A stretch of 64,000 nucleotides of DNA from assembly GCA_018335755.1 (NCBI GenBank), contig JAGXRK010000045.1, forward strand, positions 471,486 to 535,485, given 5' to 3'. Positions 52,424-61,443 of the stretch are shown here, in pieces (positions within the stretch are counted from its first letter, which is position 1; each line of letters begins with the position of its first letter). Source of the DNA: Ignavibacterium sp. GTDB lineage: Bacteria > Bacteroidota > Ignavibacteria > Ignavibacteriales > Ignavibacteriaceae. Both the position numbers and the translations under genes were made by a program. The notes beneath the pieces were generated by a model. That model saw only the letters and a program-made list of their open reading frames with translations, had not been told where the DNA came from and ran no database searches.

Positions 52424-53966
52424 TGTCTTTCTTCGGATATGAAGATATATCAAATGTTATATTAAATTTATAAGCGTTCTTATCTCTTAATGATTCATTA
52501 AGCATACTGTTAAGTGTTGCTCCCAGAATTGAGTAAGCAAAATCTGTAAGTGTATATCGGGACAATGAGTAGCCTTCAAGTGAAGCTATCCTATCGTCTT
52601 CCTTCGAAAGTTTAGACAGCCAAATACCCTGGCGTCTTGCACCGAAATCGGAAAATTCTTTTAATACCGATTTAAATACACCCGAGCCGGCAGAAGCGGA
52701 ATCGAGTATCGCAACAGTCTGGTCGAAAGTAGAAATCCTTGTTTCAAGTTCAGCTATTTTACTTAGCATTTCCTGGTTCTGACGAGCAATAATGGTTTTC
52801 TGAGTAATTTCGCTGTCCAGATCACTAATCTCTCTTGAGTTCTGTAAAACTTTTAATGTTATTAAAAATGCTGCAATAAAAAGGAAAGGCAAAACAATAA
52901 AGGAATGCCAGGAGAACTGGAAAAATTTCTGTTCTTCACGGATATACTTTGGAAGTATATTTATCCCTTTTGTTTCCTTCGCCTGTTCATCAAAGTATTC
53001 CGTAGCAACAGCAACAGGTACACTGTATGAGGAGAATTTCTGTCTGGACTCTTCATCGAGTATTGAAAGATCAAGATCATCAAATTCAAGCCTACTAACA
53101 TTGGCTTCAGGGAAGGTTCCGTAAAATGAAAGAATTAAATTTTCCGAGTCATCTTCTCCGCAGACAATAATATTATCTAAAGCAGAAATGCCTCCGTTTT
53201 CCATCTCAAGAAGTATTTTGGAGAAGTAGACATCATAAGTGTGCAGGTTAAGAGTACCGATATCAAGCGTTGTACCTATGTGCTTTACTTTTCGGCCATG
53301 AAGAAATATAAGCTTGCTGTATTCTTTGCCGATATAAACCACAAGACTTTGATCATCCGGAAAGAATTTTTTCCTTTTAGCAACGTAATATGCAAGGGTG
53401 GTATCTGCACTTTTAATGGTAGGTACACGGAAATATTTTTTACCAAAATGCTGAGCAACCGAGTTAAGCAGACTTACGCAGCCGACTTCACCAACCACAA
53501 ATGCGGCAAGCAACGACCCATCAGAAAGTTCCGTAAAATCAATACTTTCCTTGTCAACATTAACACTCTTTGTTTCCCTTATATCTTCAATCAGTTCCTG
53601 AACCAGTTTTGAATCTTTAACATCTCTTTTACCTTCAAAGGTGTGATATATTAAAGCAGGTTCAGAAAGAGCTGGTATGTATAAGGTGTTATTAGGATTT
53701 AAACCGGTTAACGTGCCGCTTAAAGCGCTAATACTTGCAGTATCCGGTTCATTTAATATTTCTGTTGTACTGCCCTCAACTCCGGATAGTTCAAGGGATT
53801 CCCCCTCAAGACTAAATCCTGAATCGACACCGATTTTAGATCCGGATGCAACAACATCAACTGATGCTGTTCTTAATACCTTAATTTTGCCGAGTGACTT
53901 ATCATGATCAAGAACGGCAAGTTTAGTATCATTTCCTTCGCAGTATAAGCAAACTATTGGTTTCAT
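52416..53966 (-). CDS. GspL-like fusion of PilM-type and PilN-type domains
   Basis: A 516-residue protein. ATG 53966 follows directly after the PilT stop. Residues 1-330 are an actin-like ATPase domain as in PilM (LCLYCEGNDTKLAVLDHD-type start; an AYYVAKRKKFFPDDQSLVVYIGKEYSKLI region). Then comes one membrane helix (FSWHSFIVLPFLFIAAFLIT, about 350-372), a coiled coil (SDLDSEITQKTIIARQNQEML) and a periplasmic PilN-like domain (FSDFGARRQGIWLSKLSKED). PilM and PilN are separate in type IV pili and fused in GspL of type II secretion. This gene therefore has the T2SS arrangement inside a locus that also encodes PilT. Residues 35-80 are an unusual Ser/Gly-rich insertion. Confidence 0.8.
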   Translation of the reverse strand: MKPIVCLYCEGNDTKLAVLDHDKSLGKIKVLRTASVDVVASGSKIGVDSGFSLEGESLELSGVEGSTTEILNEPDTASISALSGTLTGLNPNNTLYIPALSEPALIYHTFEGKRDVKDSKLVQELIEDIRETKSVNVDKESIDFTELSDGSLLAAFVVGEVGCVSLLNSVAQHFGKKYFRVPTIKSADTTLAYYVAKRKKFFPDDQSLVVYIGKEYSKLIFLHGRKVKHIGTTLDIGTLNLHTYDVYFSKILLEMENGGISALDNIIVCGEDDSENLILSFYGTFPEANVSRLEFDDLDLSILDEESRQKFSSYSVPVAVATEYFDEQAKETKGINILPKYIREEQKFFQFSWHSFIVLPFLFIAAFLITLKVLQNSREISDLDSEITQKTIIARQNQEMLSKIAELETRISTFDQTVAILDSASAGSGVFKSVLKEFSDFGARRQGIWLSKLSKEDDRIASLEGYSLSRYTLTDFAYSILGATLNSMLNESLRDKNAYKFNITFDISSYPKKDNE

Positions 53967-53968
53967 AA

Positions 53969-55192
53969 TCAAGTTGCCAATATTTGTTGAATTCTTGTTT
54001 TATTATTTGCATAAGTAATTGCATTTTCAAGCGAAATTTTCTTCGATAGATATAATCGCTTCAAATCCTGTTCCATTGTAATCATACCCTGCTGCCCGCC
54101 CTGGTTGATCATCATGTAAATTTCACTGGTATTATTGTTCTTAATGGCAGCTTTTACACTTGGGGTCATAATCAGCACTTCTTTTGCCATGACTCGTTTT
54201 CCGTCCAGACTGGGCACTAATTTCTGTGAAACAACAGAAATTAACACATCTGCGAGTCGGTTTCTTACGCGTTCCTGCTCATTTGGATGAACTTCAGCAA
54301 TAATACGGTCAATTGATTCAGTGGCAGAGGAGGTATGCAGGGTGGAAAAAACTTTGTGTCCGGTATCTGTAACTTCCAGAGCTGCCATAATAGTATCCGG
54401 ATCTCTCATTTCACCAACAACTATAATATCCGGATCCTGACGTAATGCCTGCACAATGCCTTCTTTAAATGACATTACATCCCTGCCTACTTCCCTGTGC
54501 TTAATAAGACAAACATTTGAAGTATGCACATACTCAATTGGTGCGGCTATTATAATTACGTGTGCGGGATCAAATTTGTTATGATGATCTATTATTGAAT
54601 CAAGGGTTGTTGATTTACCTGAACCGGTGATTCCGGTAATAAGAGATAAGCCGAATTTAATATAGCCGTGACTCATTGATCTGGTAGCATTCTGATGAAA
54701 GTCCAGTGATGAGAGAGGTCTGATCGTCTGATTAATGGCTCTCATATTTAAGGCGAGAGTATCAAGATCAAAATATGCATCTGATCTGAATCTTACATGA
54801 ATCTTCCCGCGTTCGTAAAAAAATGTATAGCTGAAGTCGAGATTTCGTTCCTGCTCAAGAAACTTTCTCTGGTTTACATTAAGAAGATTAATGATTAAAA
54901 TTGCCGATTCATCAGTAGTAAATTGCGGAAGTTCTCTAACTCGTTCTTTATTACCGAAGATACGCATCCAGACATATCCGCCGTTTCCGTGTCCGCCTAC
55001 CTCAATATCGGATGCTTCACGTTCAATCATTTCTGTAAGGAGTTTATTATAAAACTTCCTTAATGCCAGTTTTTCATTTTCGCTGAGCTTATCAATATTC
55101 TCTAAGACGTAATTTACTCTATCCGGTCCGAATAAAGATTGGGGAATAGTGCGCGCAAAATTTTCGAGAATCTTTTTTTCTTCGATCAACAT
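53969..55192 (-). CDS. pilT: PilT-like twitching/retraction ATPase
   Basis: A 407-residue hexameric secretion ATPase. Walker A is GITGSGKSTTLDS (about 186), the Asp box IIAAPIEYVH, Walker B in DPDIIVVGEMRDPDT, and the His box THLHT-like VFSTLHTSSATESIDR. The PilT-type pattern lacks the zinc-binding tetracysteine of PilB. The N-terminal ~110 residues are longer than usual. Its presence argues for retractable pili rather than a pure secretion system. The PilM-PilN fusion starts 2 bp after its stop, so it is in one operon with the assembly genes. Confidence 0.88.
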   Translation of the reverse strand: MLIEEKKILENFARTIPQSLFGPDRVNYVLENIDKLSENEKLALRKFYNKLLTEMIEREASDIEVGGHGNGGYVWMRIFGNKERVRELPQFTTDESAILIINLLNVNQRKFLEQERNLDFSYTFFYERGKIHVRFRSDAYFDLDTLALNMRAINQTIRPLSSLDFHQNATRSMSHGYIKFGLSLITGITGSGKSTTLDSIIDHHNKFDPAHVIIIAAPIEYVHTSNVCLIKHREVGRDVMSFKEGIVQALRQDPDIIVVGEMRDPDTIMAALEVTDTGHKVFSTLHTSSATESIDRIIAEVHPNEQERVRNRLADVLISVVSQKLVPSLDGKRVMAKEVLIMTPSVKAAIKNNNTSEIYMMINQGGQQGMITMEQDLKRLYLSKKISLENAITYANNKTRIQQILAT

Positions 55193-55419
55193 GAACTAAT
55201 TCCCTGTGCCTCTGAATTGTTATGGTTAATATAATTCATTTTCAATTAAAAATGTAAAATTTCTTTAAATATATAGTAATATTTACGGGTTCATCGGAAA
55301 ATATAACCGTCGCTTAATTATAAATTTAGAATTATAAAGTAATACTTAGTTTTCCTAGCTATTTCAGTTATGCCTTTGAACCAGCGTAATAATAATTTAT
55401 TATAAAAATAAATTTGCTG

Positions 55420-57207
55420 CTAACTTTCCGATGTATTAGCAACAACCTCTTCAATAGATGTTAACCCCATTTTAACTTTTTCTAAACCGGAATCTCTCAA
55501 AGAAAGAGTACCATCTTTACGAGCCTGAATTCTTATTGCCTCTTCATCAACTTCATCCCCGGATTTGACAATTAATTCTCGTATCTCTTTTGTAAAATAA
55601 AGGGCTTCGTGTATTGCCATTCGTCCTTTATAACCGGTATTATTACACTCAGGACATCCAGCCGCCTGATATATTGTATAATTTCTCCATTCTGCTATAT
55701 CAAGCTTTATTGCCTTCATGTAAATTTCATCATAATTGACTACCTTCTTTTTACATTTAGGGCACAATCTTCTGACCAATCTTTGTGCCACAATTACATT
55801 TATTGCATATGCAATAAGAAAAGGCTCAATTCCCATCTTATATAATCGAGCTACTGCACTGGGTGCATCGTTAGTGTGAAGTGTTGAAAATGTTAAGTGA
55901 CCGGTGTTAGCAAGTTTGACTGCTGTTTCAGCAGTTTCTTTATCACGCATCTCACCAACAAGAACTATATCCGGATCGTGACGAAGTATTGATCTTATTG
56001 CCTGCTCAAAATTCATTTTATAACCAATCTTAAGCTGACGCGCACCTTCAATTACATACTCTACGGGATCTTCAACAGTGAGCACATTATATTCCGGAGT
56101 AATAACCTGGTACAATGCTGCTACAAGGGTTGTACTTTTACCGCTACCCGTAGGACCAGTCATTATCACCATACCCTGTGGTTCGTTAATCGCTTTAACA
56201 AAAGAATCCTTTGCATAACCGACAAGACCAAGCTTATCAAGATCCTTAACAACTTTTCTGTCATCAAGAATTCTTATTACGGCAGATTCAAATTTATGAC
56301 GAAGTTCTGTTCCTACCATTGGAAGAATTGAAACTCTGTAACGGATAGTAAATCCGTCTATTTCCCTTTGTATAAATCCGTCCTGCGCCATTTCACGTTC
56401 GAATCTGTCCATGCCTTTAGATCGGTCTTTAACAACTGCAAGCACAGCTTCCGGTAATGTGTTTTCCTGAACATGCCATTGCTGCAGGTTACCGTCAATC
56501 CTGAAAAGCACTTCTGTTCGTGTGCTGGATTTAGGAACAAAGTGAATATCGCTTGCGCCTTTTCTAACACCTTCGATTAAAGCGCCTTCAACAAGATTTA
56601 TAAGAGCGCTTCGATTTATTTCAGCATCGAGCTGCTGTTCATCGAGATATTCATCTTCTTCAATGTGCATTTCTGCATCATCTTCAGCCATTGCTTTTAG
56701 AAATACATTTTCAGGCGGGAAGATTATCTCGATGATCTTATCATAATCTTTTTTCCGGATAAAGACGACTTCATATTTTTTTGCATTAAGTCCAAATGCA
56801 ACTTTAGGAATGTTCCGCTCGGTTGGATCAGTTGCGGCTATTATAAGTTTATCTTTTATTCTTTCATCATACATAAATGGTATGATGCTGTTTTCAAGCA
56901 TTATCTCTTTAAGACTTTCCCCTGCCCCGTTTACCATATTCTTTATAGCTTCAAGACGGTTATCAGGTATCTCTTCAGGACGAATATCCAATTCACGGAA
57001 TGCATATAAAATTGCAACTTCACGGAATATTATATCGTGATCATATTTAAAATCCTGAACCAGAACCTGTGCAAGATTTCTTTTTCCTTTGCCGTTATCA
57101 TGGTTCTTCGCCTGTAAAGCTTTTTCAAGTGTCTTTCCATCAATTATACCCTTCTTAAAAAGGAGATAACCGATCTTATCAGTCATTTCAAGATTCGTAT
57201 CCATCAT
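55420..57207 (-). CDS. pilB: PilB/GspE-type extension ATPase
   Basis: A 595-residue traffic ATPase. The N-terminal MshEN-like domain (MTDKIGYLLFKKGIIDGKTLEKAL) is followed by the N2 domain and core: Walker A GPTGSGKSTTLVA (about 350), Asp box TVEDPVEYVIEGARQ, Walker B DIVLVGEMRDKET, His box LTFSTLHTNDAPS, and the zinc tetracysteine CPKCKKK ... CPECNNTG. It powers pilus extension or pseudopilus assembly. It lies 227 bp upstream of pilT on the same strand, and 1.4 kb of repeat-rich DNA separates it from pilC. Adjacent in-frame ATGs at 57207 and 57204 make the exact start uncertain by one codon. Confidence 0.92.
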   Translation of the reverse strand: MMDTNLEMTDKIGYLLFKKGIIDGKTLEKALQAKNHDNGKGKRNLAQVLVQDFKYDHDIIFREVAILYAFRELDIRPEEIPDNRLEAIKNMVNGAGESLKEIMLENSIIPFMYDERIKDKLIIAATDPTERNIPKVAFGLNAKKYEVVFIRKKDYDKIIEIIFPPENVFLKAMAEDDAEMHIEEDEYLDEQQLDAEINRSALINLVEGALIEGVRKGASDIHFVPKSSTRTEVLFRIDGNLQQWHVQENTLPEAVLAVVKDRSKGMDRFEREMAQDGFIQREIDGFTIRYRVSILPMVGTELRHKFESAVIRILDDRKVVKDLDKLGLVGYAKDSFVKAINEPQGMVIMTGPTGSGKSTTLVAALYQVITPEYNVLTVEDPVEYVIEGARQLKIGYKMNFEQAIRSILRHDPDIVLVGEMRDKETAETAVKLANTGHLTFSTLHTNDAPSAVARLYKMGIEPFLIAYAINVIVAQRLVRRLCPKCKKKVVNYDEIYMKAIKLDIAEWRNYTIYQAAGCPECNNTGYKGRMAIHEALYFTKEIRELIVKSGDEVDEEAIRIQARKDGTLSLRDSGLEKVKMGLTSIEEVVANTSES

Positions 57208-57591
57208 ATCGCTACATTATTTGTTTTTATTTTTTTTATCAGTTGTAAAGTCAATTTGTAATTAAGAATCGTTTATTGAAGATTGAATTATTTGCTGACC
57301 TGCCAAACGGTTTATGTAACGAGGGTATGCCGGCAGGTTGGATGATTGACTTGAGTATTGAGTGTTATAATGATTAATCATCCATTGTCCTCAATTAAGA
57401 TCCTCGATTAAAAATTTTCTGTTTATCAGAATTAAACATACAAAAAAGTTTTAATAATATCTTTTGTGATTTTTTTTTATGAACTGTTTAGAATATCATT
57501 TTTATTTCGTTCCTACAGAACTCTGGTTTTTGGGGTTGCCGATTTTTTACCAGTGTTATGTTTCTAAAGGTGGATGATGCAAAACCATTAT

Positions 57592-57918
57592 TGTCATTTC
57601 GAATCCCGACTTTAGTTGGGTGAAAAATCTCTTAGCGGCTCTTTAGATTTCTCCCTCTGGTCGAAATGACAATGCTTTTTGTCATCTCGACGATTGGAAT
57701 GAGGAGAGATCTTGTTCGTTTACAAGATTTCTCTCTTCGTTCGAAATGACAGGGCTTGTTTGTCATTTCGAATCCCGATTTATCGGGTGAGAAATCTCAT
57801 AGCAGCTCTTTAGATTTCTCCCTCTGGTCGAAATGACAGGAGTGCAATTGTCATCTCGACGATTGGAATGAGGAGAGATCTAAGAGATTTCTCAGTCGCT
57901 TCACTTCTTCGAAATGAC
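57592..57918. repeat. Four tandem GTCATTTCGA...TCGAAATGAC palindromic repeats
   Basis: Units at 57592-57670, 57681-57750, 57761-57838 and 57850-57918 are separated by 10-11 bp. They start alternately with GTCATTTCGAATCCC or GTCATCTCGACGATTGG and all end TCGAAATGAC. Each carries a GAGAAATCT/AGATTTCTC inner stem. They belong to the same family as 28056-28337 and 58506-58583. Confidence 0.8.
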
Positions 57919-58154
57919 ATTTATCCCACAGTCACCGTCAGGGACGAAATATCAAAGAACTTTAATGTTGCTGTTTACCGCTTCTGCAATTATTATTCCG
58001 AATACGAATTTGTTGTGACAAACTCAAAGAATGAGTTTTAAATGTTTATAATTAGAATCATCATTGGTAAAAAAGTAGTTTGATCCGGTAAAAATTGACC
58101 GGGATGTGGGTTTTTGCATTCGGCACTTTAATGTGGGAATGAAATCAAAGCAAG

Positions 58155-58279
58155 GGGTTGACTAAAAAGTAATGTTTTCTCGATAATTTTTCTGATTCCA
58201 ACAGAAAAAATTCGAAAACCGGCCGCAATAAAAGGTTCTCGAGTAATGAAATGTATCGAGAGAACCTTTTGAGACAACC
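58155..58279. mobile_element. MITE-like element, copy 2
   Basis: A 125 bp element nearly the same as 17793-17928 outside the central hairpin. The ends are GGGTTGACTAAAAAG and the complement of CTTTTGAGACAACC, and AAAGGTTCTCGA/TCGAGAGAACCTTT forms the second hairpin. The central stem is shorter (TTTTTCTG/CAGAAAAA) than in copy 1, so the two differ by loss or replacement of the middle palindrome. Confidence 0.75.
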
Positions 58280-58342
58280 TCGCAATAGATAAGTCAGTTT
58301 TTCCCGACTGTTTTTTACAAAAAAAAAGAAAATTAAAAAATA

Positions 58343-58383
58343 AAAGCCTTCAAACCAGTTTAGCAAACCAATCTGAAGGCTTT
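58343..58383 (-). terminator. Candidate terminator downstream of pilC
   Basis: A perfect 10 bp repeat AAAGCCTTCA/TGAAGGCTTT (58343-58352 with 58374-58383) is followed on the minus strand by TTTATTTTTT. It is 264 bp past the pilC stop, so it may end that transcript. Confidence 0.55.
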
Positions 58384-58505
58384 AATTTAATACAAAATAA
58401 TTATTCTATGTCATCATACTAGAATCATTCAATCTTCCAATCAACCAATCCCTCAACCATTCAATCACACAATCTAATCGAGTCTGTTGCAGAAGTCACA
58501 TAATT

Positions 58506-58583
58506 GTCATTTCGACCAAAGGGAGAAATCTTATTCGTGATATATTTAAAGATTTCTCAGTCGTTTCACTCCTTCGAAATGAC
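58506..58583. repeat. Single GTCATTTCGA...TCGAAATGAC palindromic repeat
   Basis: A 78 bp unit beginning GTCATTTCGACC and ending TTCGAAATGAC, with the internal GAGAAATC/GATTTCTC stem. It belongs to the repeat family described at 57592. It lies 64 bp past the pilC stop. The preceding 58427-58480 consists of degenerate CAATC-containing units. Confidence 0.7.
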
Positions 58584-58646
58584 ACTTTCAGAGTTTTGCA
58601 ACAAACTTCAGAAGCAGGTCATCTAATCAACCAATCAATCGCTTCC

Positions 58647-60020
58647 CTAAGTAACATTCAACTCCGTATGCGTATTCGAAACCGTACCCGGTGTCTTAGG
58701 TCTTACCGTAGCAGTTTCTGCTGAAACAAGTGTAAGCAGTATCATAACAATCATAATGAACATTGCTATGAATATCTGTATTGTTTCAATAAGGTTTTTA
58801 AGTTTATAAACTGTTTCTGCTTCATAGTAGTTAGCTAACTGCAATGCAGTGTTTTTAATTGTTCCGGATTCTTCACCAGAATGGAAACGGGATAAAGCCG
58901 TATCAGTAAAAACTCCTGCTGCTTCAAAAGCATCTGTAACTCCAATGCCTTTTTTAATCATCAATGGAATTGAAACATTTTTTACTCTGTCTTCAAAATA
59001 TTTGTTACCTGTAGCTTCCGCTGCAATTCTTATTGGCTCAATGCTTTCTGCTGAACCGCTGTAGAGCGTATAAAAAACACGGCAGAAAACTTCTATAAGT
59101 GTCTTATGAATTAGCTGCCCAATCATAGGAAGTTTTAGCATATACTTATCAATTAAATAAGCCCCCTTTGTTGTTTTTGAATAATAGAAAAAGGCTATTG
59201 GCGGCACAACGAAAAATGCCGTTATTAACCAGGGGTTTTCTACCATAAAATCACTCATTGTAAGAGTAAATGCAGTCATTGGTGGTAGATCAATGCCAAA
59301 TCGAACAAACAGTTTTGCGGTTTCAGGGAATATATAAGCTACATAGAAAACTACAGCGAGAAAAAGAACAAATACTGTTACCAGTGGAGTAATCAGAGCA
59401 GAACGTAAATTTTTTCTAAACTCCTGTCTGCGCTCAAGGAATTTTGCTGTTGCTTTGTAAATCTCTGTCATATTACCCGACTTGGATGCCAGTCCCAGCA
59501 TATAAGCAGTAAATTTCCCGAATACATTCTGATACTTTAAGAACGTCGCCTGGCTGTCTGCACCTTTTTTAAGATCATTATTAATATCGCGAAGGGTATT
59601 TCTAAGGGTTGTATTCTGAGTATCATTAATTAATAATGTAAGTACCTCACCATAAGCCAGCTTCTGCTCAAGAAGCTCGGCGCTAATCTTTACGAAAGTA
59701 ACAATTTCCTGTACTGGCGGTTTAGCATCAAAATCAAGAAGCTTTTTATTCACAGAAAAGTTAGTGTAGCCCAGTCGTGTAAGGGCTTCTTCAACTTCTT
59801 TTTTATTAAAGGCTTTCTGCTCACCTCTTATAGGTTTTTCTTTACCACGGGCAGCTTTATAAAGAAAAGTAGATTTTCTTTCAGTGCTTAGTATTTTTAA
59901 TTGATTTTTCTCAGCAAGCAGATTAATCTTCTTTTTTGCCTCTCCGCTGTTATCTGCAGACAGAGTGCCGCTTATAGTCTGTCCGTTATTCTTTTGTGCT
60001 GTAAATTTGAATTCTACCAT
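58647..60020 (-). CDS. pilC: PilC/GspF-type inner-membrane platform protein
   Basis: A 457-residue protein of the T2SSF family. The N-terminus (MVEFKFTAQKNNGQTISGTL) is the PilC/GspF opening. Two GspF repeats follow: the first around FVKISAELLEQKLAYGEVLTLL ... FRKNLRSALITPLVTVFVLFL, the second around VFCRVFYTLYSGSAESIEPI ... FHSGEESGTI. There are three membrane helices near residues 212-232, 255-280 and 425-445. The C-terminus is a Thr/Pro-rich tail. It anchors the ATPases and polymerises pilins. It is apart from pilB by 1.4 kb of repeats and from the pilins by an IS200 remnant. Confidence 0.9.
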   Translation of the reverse strand: MVEFKFTAQKNNGQTISGTLSADNSGEAKKKINLLAEKNQLKILSTERKSTFLYKAARGKEKPIRGEQKAFNKKEVEEALTRLGYTNFSVNKKLLDFDAKPPVQEIVTFVKISAELLEQKLAYGEVLTLLINDTQNTTLRNTLRDINNDLKKGADSQATFLKYQNVFGKFTAYMLGLASKSGNMTEIYKATAKFLERRQEFRKNLRSALITPLVTVFVLFLAVVFYVAYIFPETAKLFVRFGIDLPPMTAFTLTMSDFMVENPWLITAFFVVPPIAFFYYSKTTKGAYLIDKYMLKLPMIGQLIHKTLIEVFCRVFYTLYSGSAESIEPIRIAAEATGNKYFEDRVKNVSIPLMIKKGIGVTDAFEAAGVFTDTALSRFHSGEESGTIKNTALQLANYYEAETVYKLKNLIETIQIFIAMFIMIVMILLTLVSAETATVRPKTPGTVSNTHTELNVT

Positions 60021-60300
60021 TTTATCACTCTTTATTAATTAACTTTTTGTAATGAGCAAATATAATTCCAAAATTTTTATGTTAATTTTAGCAATAAATG
60101 AGGATTAATTCAAAGGTATGTACTTTCGAAATATTAAACTGGAAATAATTACAGGAATTGTAAAAAATTCTTCATAAAAAATAATTGAAATAAACTTAGA
60201 GTCATTTGCCTGAAAAATTATCAGACACTTAAATTTAAAATCAATAGACTTTACAGAGTTGATAATTGAAGGATGGAAAACAGTTGGGGCTTAAATAAAG
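60021..60300. other. AT-rich region upstream of pilC
   Basis: These 280 bp between pilC and the IS remnant contain no open frame with a ribosome site and no clear hairpin. The pilC promoter is probably here, but no exact TAnnTTTG match was found. Confidence 0.4.
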
Positions 60301-60870
60301 TAAACTACCACCGCCACAGGCGGTGGCTTTCTTTTTTTCTTATCTCTTAAAATAGGCTAAACTTATCTTTCTGTTCTTCTTCTTTCTTTTCTTCTTTCTT
60401 TTAATATTTTACGTAGCTCCTTATCATCTCTTCATTTATTCCTATCTATTGTAATTACAAAATACCCTCGTGCCCCAAAATGATTGACCCAATATTTCTG
60501 TTCCATTAATCCCTTAAATACTTGGAATATCTTTATTGCTACTTTTCCCTTTATTGTTGTTCCCACGTACTTGCTCACTGATATCTTTGGTGGTATACTC
60601 ACTATCAAATGAACGTGATCTTTTTGTACATTTTTCTCTTTTATCTCACACACTAACGACTGGTTTATTGTTTCTATACCTCTTTCTACTTCTTCTTTTA
60701 ACTCCGGATAATCCATCAGCCGATGCCGATACTCAGGAACAAAGACTATATGATAATCAAAGCAATATACTGAATGACTAAGCTTTTATATTTTCACATA
60801 CTTATAATTTAATAATTTTTAACCGGCTTAGCCATCTGTAAATTACCACCGCCGTAGGCGGTGGTTTTTT
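60301..60870 (-). mobile_element. Decayed IS200/IS605-type element
   Basis: The ends carry matching imperfect palindromes CCACCGCC-NNN-GGCGGTGG (60308-60326 and 60846-60864), as at the subterminal hairpins of IS200-type elements, with no terminal inverted repeats. The interior is a broken transposase. The element is inserted between the pilin terminator and pilC. Confidence 0.8.
60347..60785 (-). pseudogene. tnpA: IS200-type Y1 transposase pseudogene
   Basis: Read in three pieces, the frame gives a complete Y1 transposase. The N-terminal part (SHSVYCFDYHIVFVPEYRHR) has no start codon; an in-frame stop precedes it at 60786-60788. The main part includes the metal-binding HVHL motif (QKDHVHLIVSIPP), the helix SKYVGTTIKGKV and GARGYFVITID with the catalytic-Tyr region. 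A one-base frameshift near 60444 then leads to NEEMIRSYVKY and a TAA stop before the tail KKEEKKEEEQKDKFSLF. Start loss, frameshift and internal stop together show that it cannot transpose by itself. Confidence 0.85.
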
Positions 60871-60881
60871 CATTTAAAATA

Positions 60882-60917
60882 AAAAGTCGATAAAGCTAAC
60901 ACACTTTATCGACTTTT
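60882..60917 (-). terminator. Rho-independent terminator of the pilin genes
   Basis: A perfect 14 bp stem AAAAGTCGATAAAG/CTTTATCGACTTTT (60882-60895 with 60904-60917) has an 8 nt loop and a T-rich tract on the minus strand (GACTTTTTATTTT). It lies 84 bp past the pilin stop. Confidence 0.85.
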
Positions 60918-60974
60918 ACAATCTTGCTGAATCTATTAGTTCAATTCAGTTTATACTGTATTGTATTATTCTAC

Positions 60975-61038
60975 TATCTCTGATGTTATAGAAGTAGGTG
61001 TTACAGTATCTCTGATGTTATAGAAGTAGGTGTTACAG
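60975..61038. repeat. 32 bp perfect tandem duplication at the pilin 3' end
   Basis: The 32 bp unit beginning tatctctgatgttatagaag occurs twice in direct succession (60975-61006 and 61007-61038) with no mismatch. It spans the end of the 61001 pilin frame and shifts it, changing the terminal residues. Confidence 0.9.
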
Positions 61039-61393
61039 TTACTTCCACTGTCCAAGCGTAGTTGTAAGATGCGTCGGGAGTACCTGTTAGAACAACTTCA
61101 TCAGCACCAACCGTCTCAGCCCAGGATCCACCGGCTGTATTGATAAGGTTAGTTGGAATGGTCCAATCATTTGGAGCACCATTAGAAGTAGTAAATGAAT
61201 TTCCACCACCACCAAGTGCTACTGGTTTCTTGTAGAATTGCTGAGCCATTGCACCCAGATTTGTGCCTTCAGACACAAGAGTATCTTTTGCAGATTCTTC
61301 TGCATTTGCGTTGAATAAGTTAATACCAACGACTATTGCGATACCAACTATGATAACGCCAAGAACGATTAAGAGCAATTGTTGCTGACCCAT
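61001..61393 (-). CDS. Type IV pilin-like protein, copy with altered C-terminus
   Basis: A 130-residue protein with a minimal leader (MG) followed directly by a hydrophobic helix (QQQLLLIVLGVIIVGIAI, residues 3-25) and a small globular part. This is the pilin layout with cleavage after Gly2, but position +5 is Leu instead of the usual Glu. The body contains NANAEESAKDTLVSEG and a Gly-rich GGGGNSFTTSNG. The last residues read ITSEIL because of a 32 bp tandem duplication; without it the frame would end ITSEIVE, matching the paralogue's LSEVIN. A clear aaggag site lies 8 nt before the ATG. It is the second of two pilin genes and is followed by a strong terminator. Confidence 0.75.
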   Translation of the reverse strand: MGQQQLLLIVLGVIIVGIAIVVGINLFNANAEESAKDTLVSEGTNLGAMAQQFYKKPVALGGGGNSFTTSNGAPNDWTIPTNLINTAGGSWAETVGADEVVLTGTPDASYNYAWTVEVTVTPTSITSEIL

Positions 61394-61443
61394 TTGAGTC
61401 TCCTTTATTTATTTGTGTTTATAGGTTAATTAGAACTTGTTAT

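Larger units (their letters stand above)
57208..58646. other. Repeat-rich 1.4 kb intergenic region between pilB and pilC
   Basis: No protein gene was found in this long gap. It contains an ACCTGCC/GGCAGGT hairpin at about 57298-57337, four palindromic repeats (57592-57918), a MITE-like element (58155-58279), a terminator-like hairpin (58343-58383), a GATTGAAT-type run (about 58427-58480) and another palindromic repeat (58506-58583). The rest shows no feature. This is a probable rearrangement hotspot that split the pilus locus. Confidence 0.7.

Noticed and set aside
57592..57918. CRISPR array
   Set aside because: The units are 70-80 bp imperfect palindromes that touch each other with 10-11 bp gaps. 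There are no 25-40 bp direct repeats with unique spacers, and no cas genes are nearby.
60536..60781. Plus-strand open frame opposite the IS200 transposase
   Set aside because: It is the shadow of the transposase on the other strand: low-complexity Leu/Phe-rich translation and no ribosome site.
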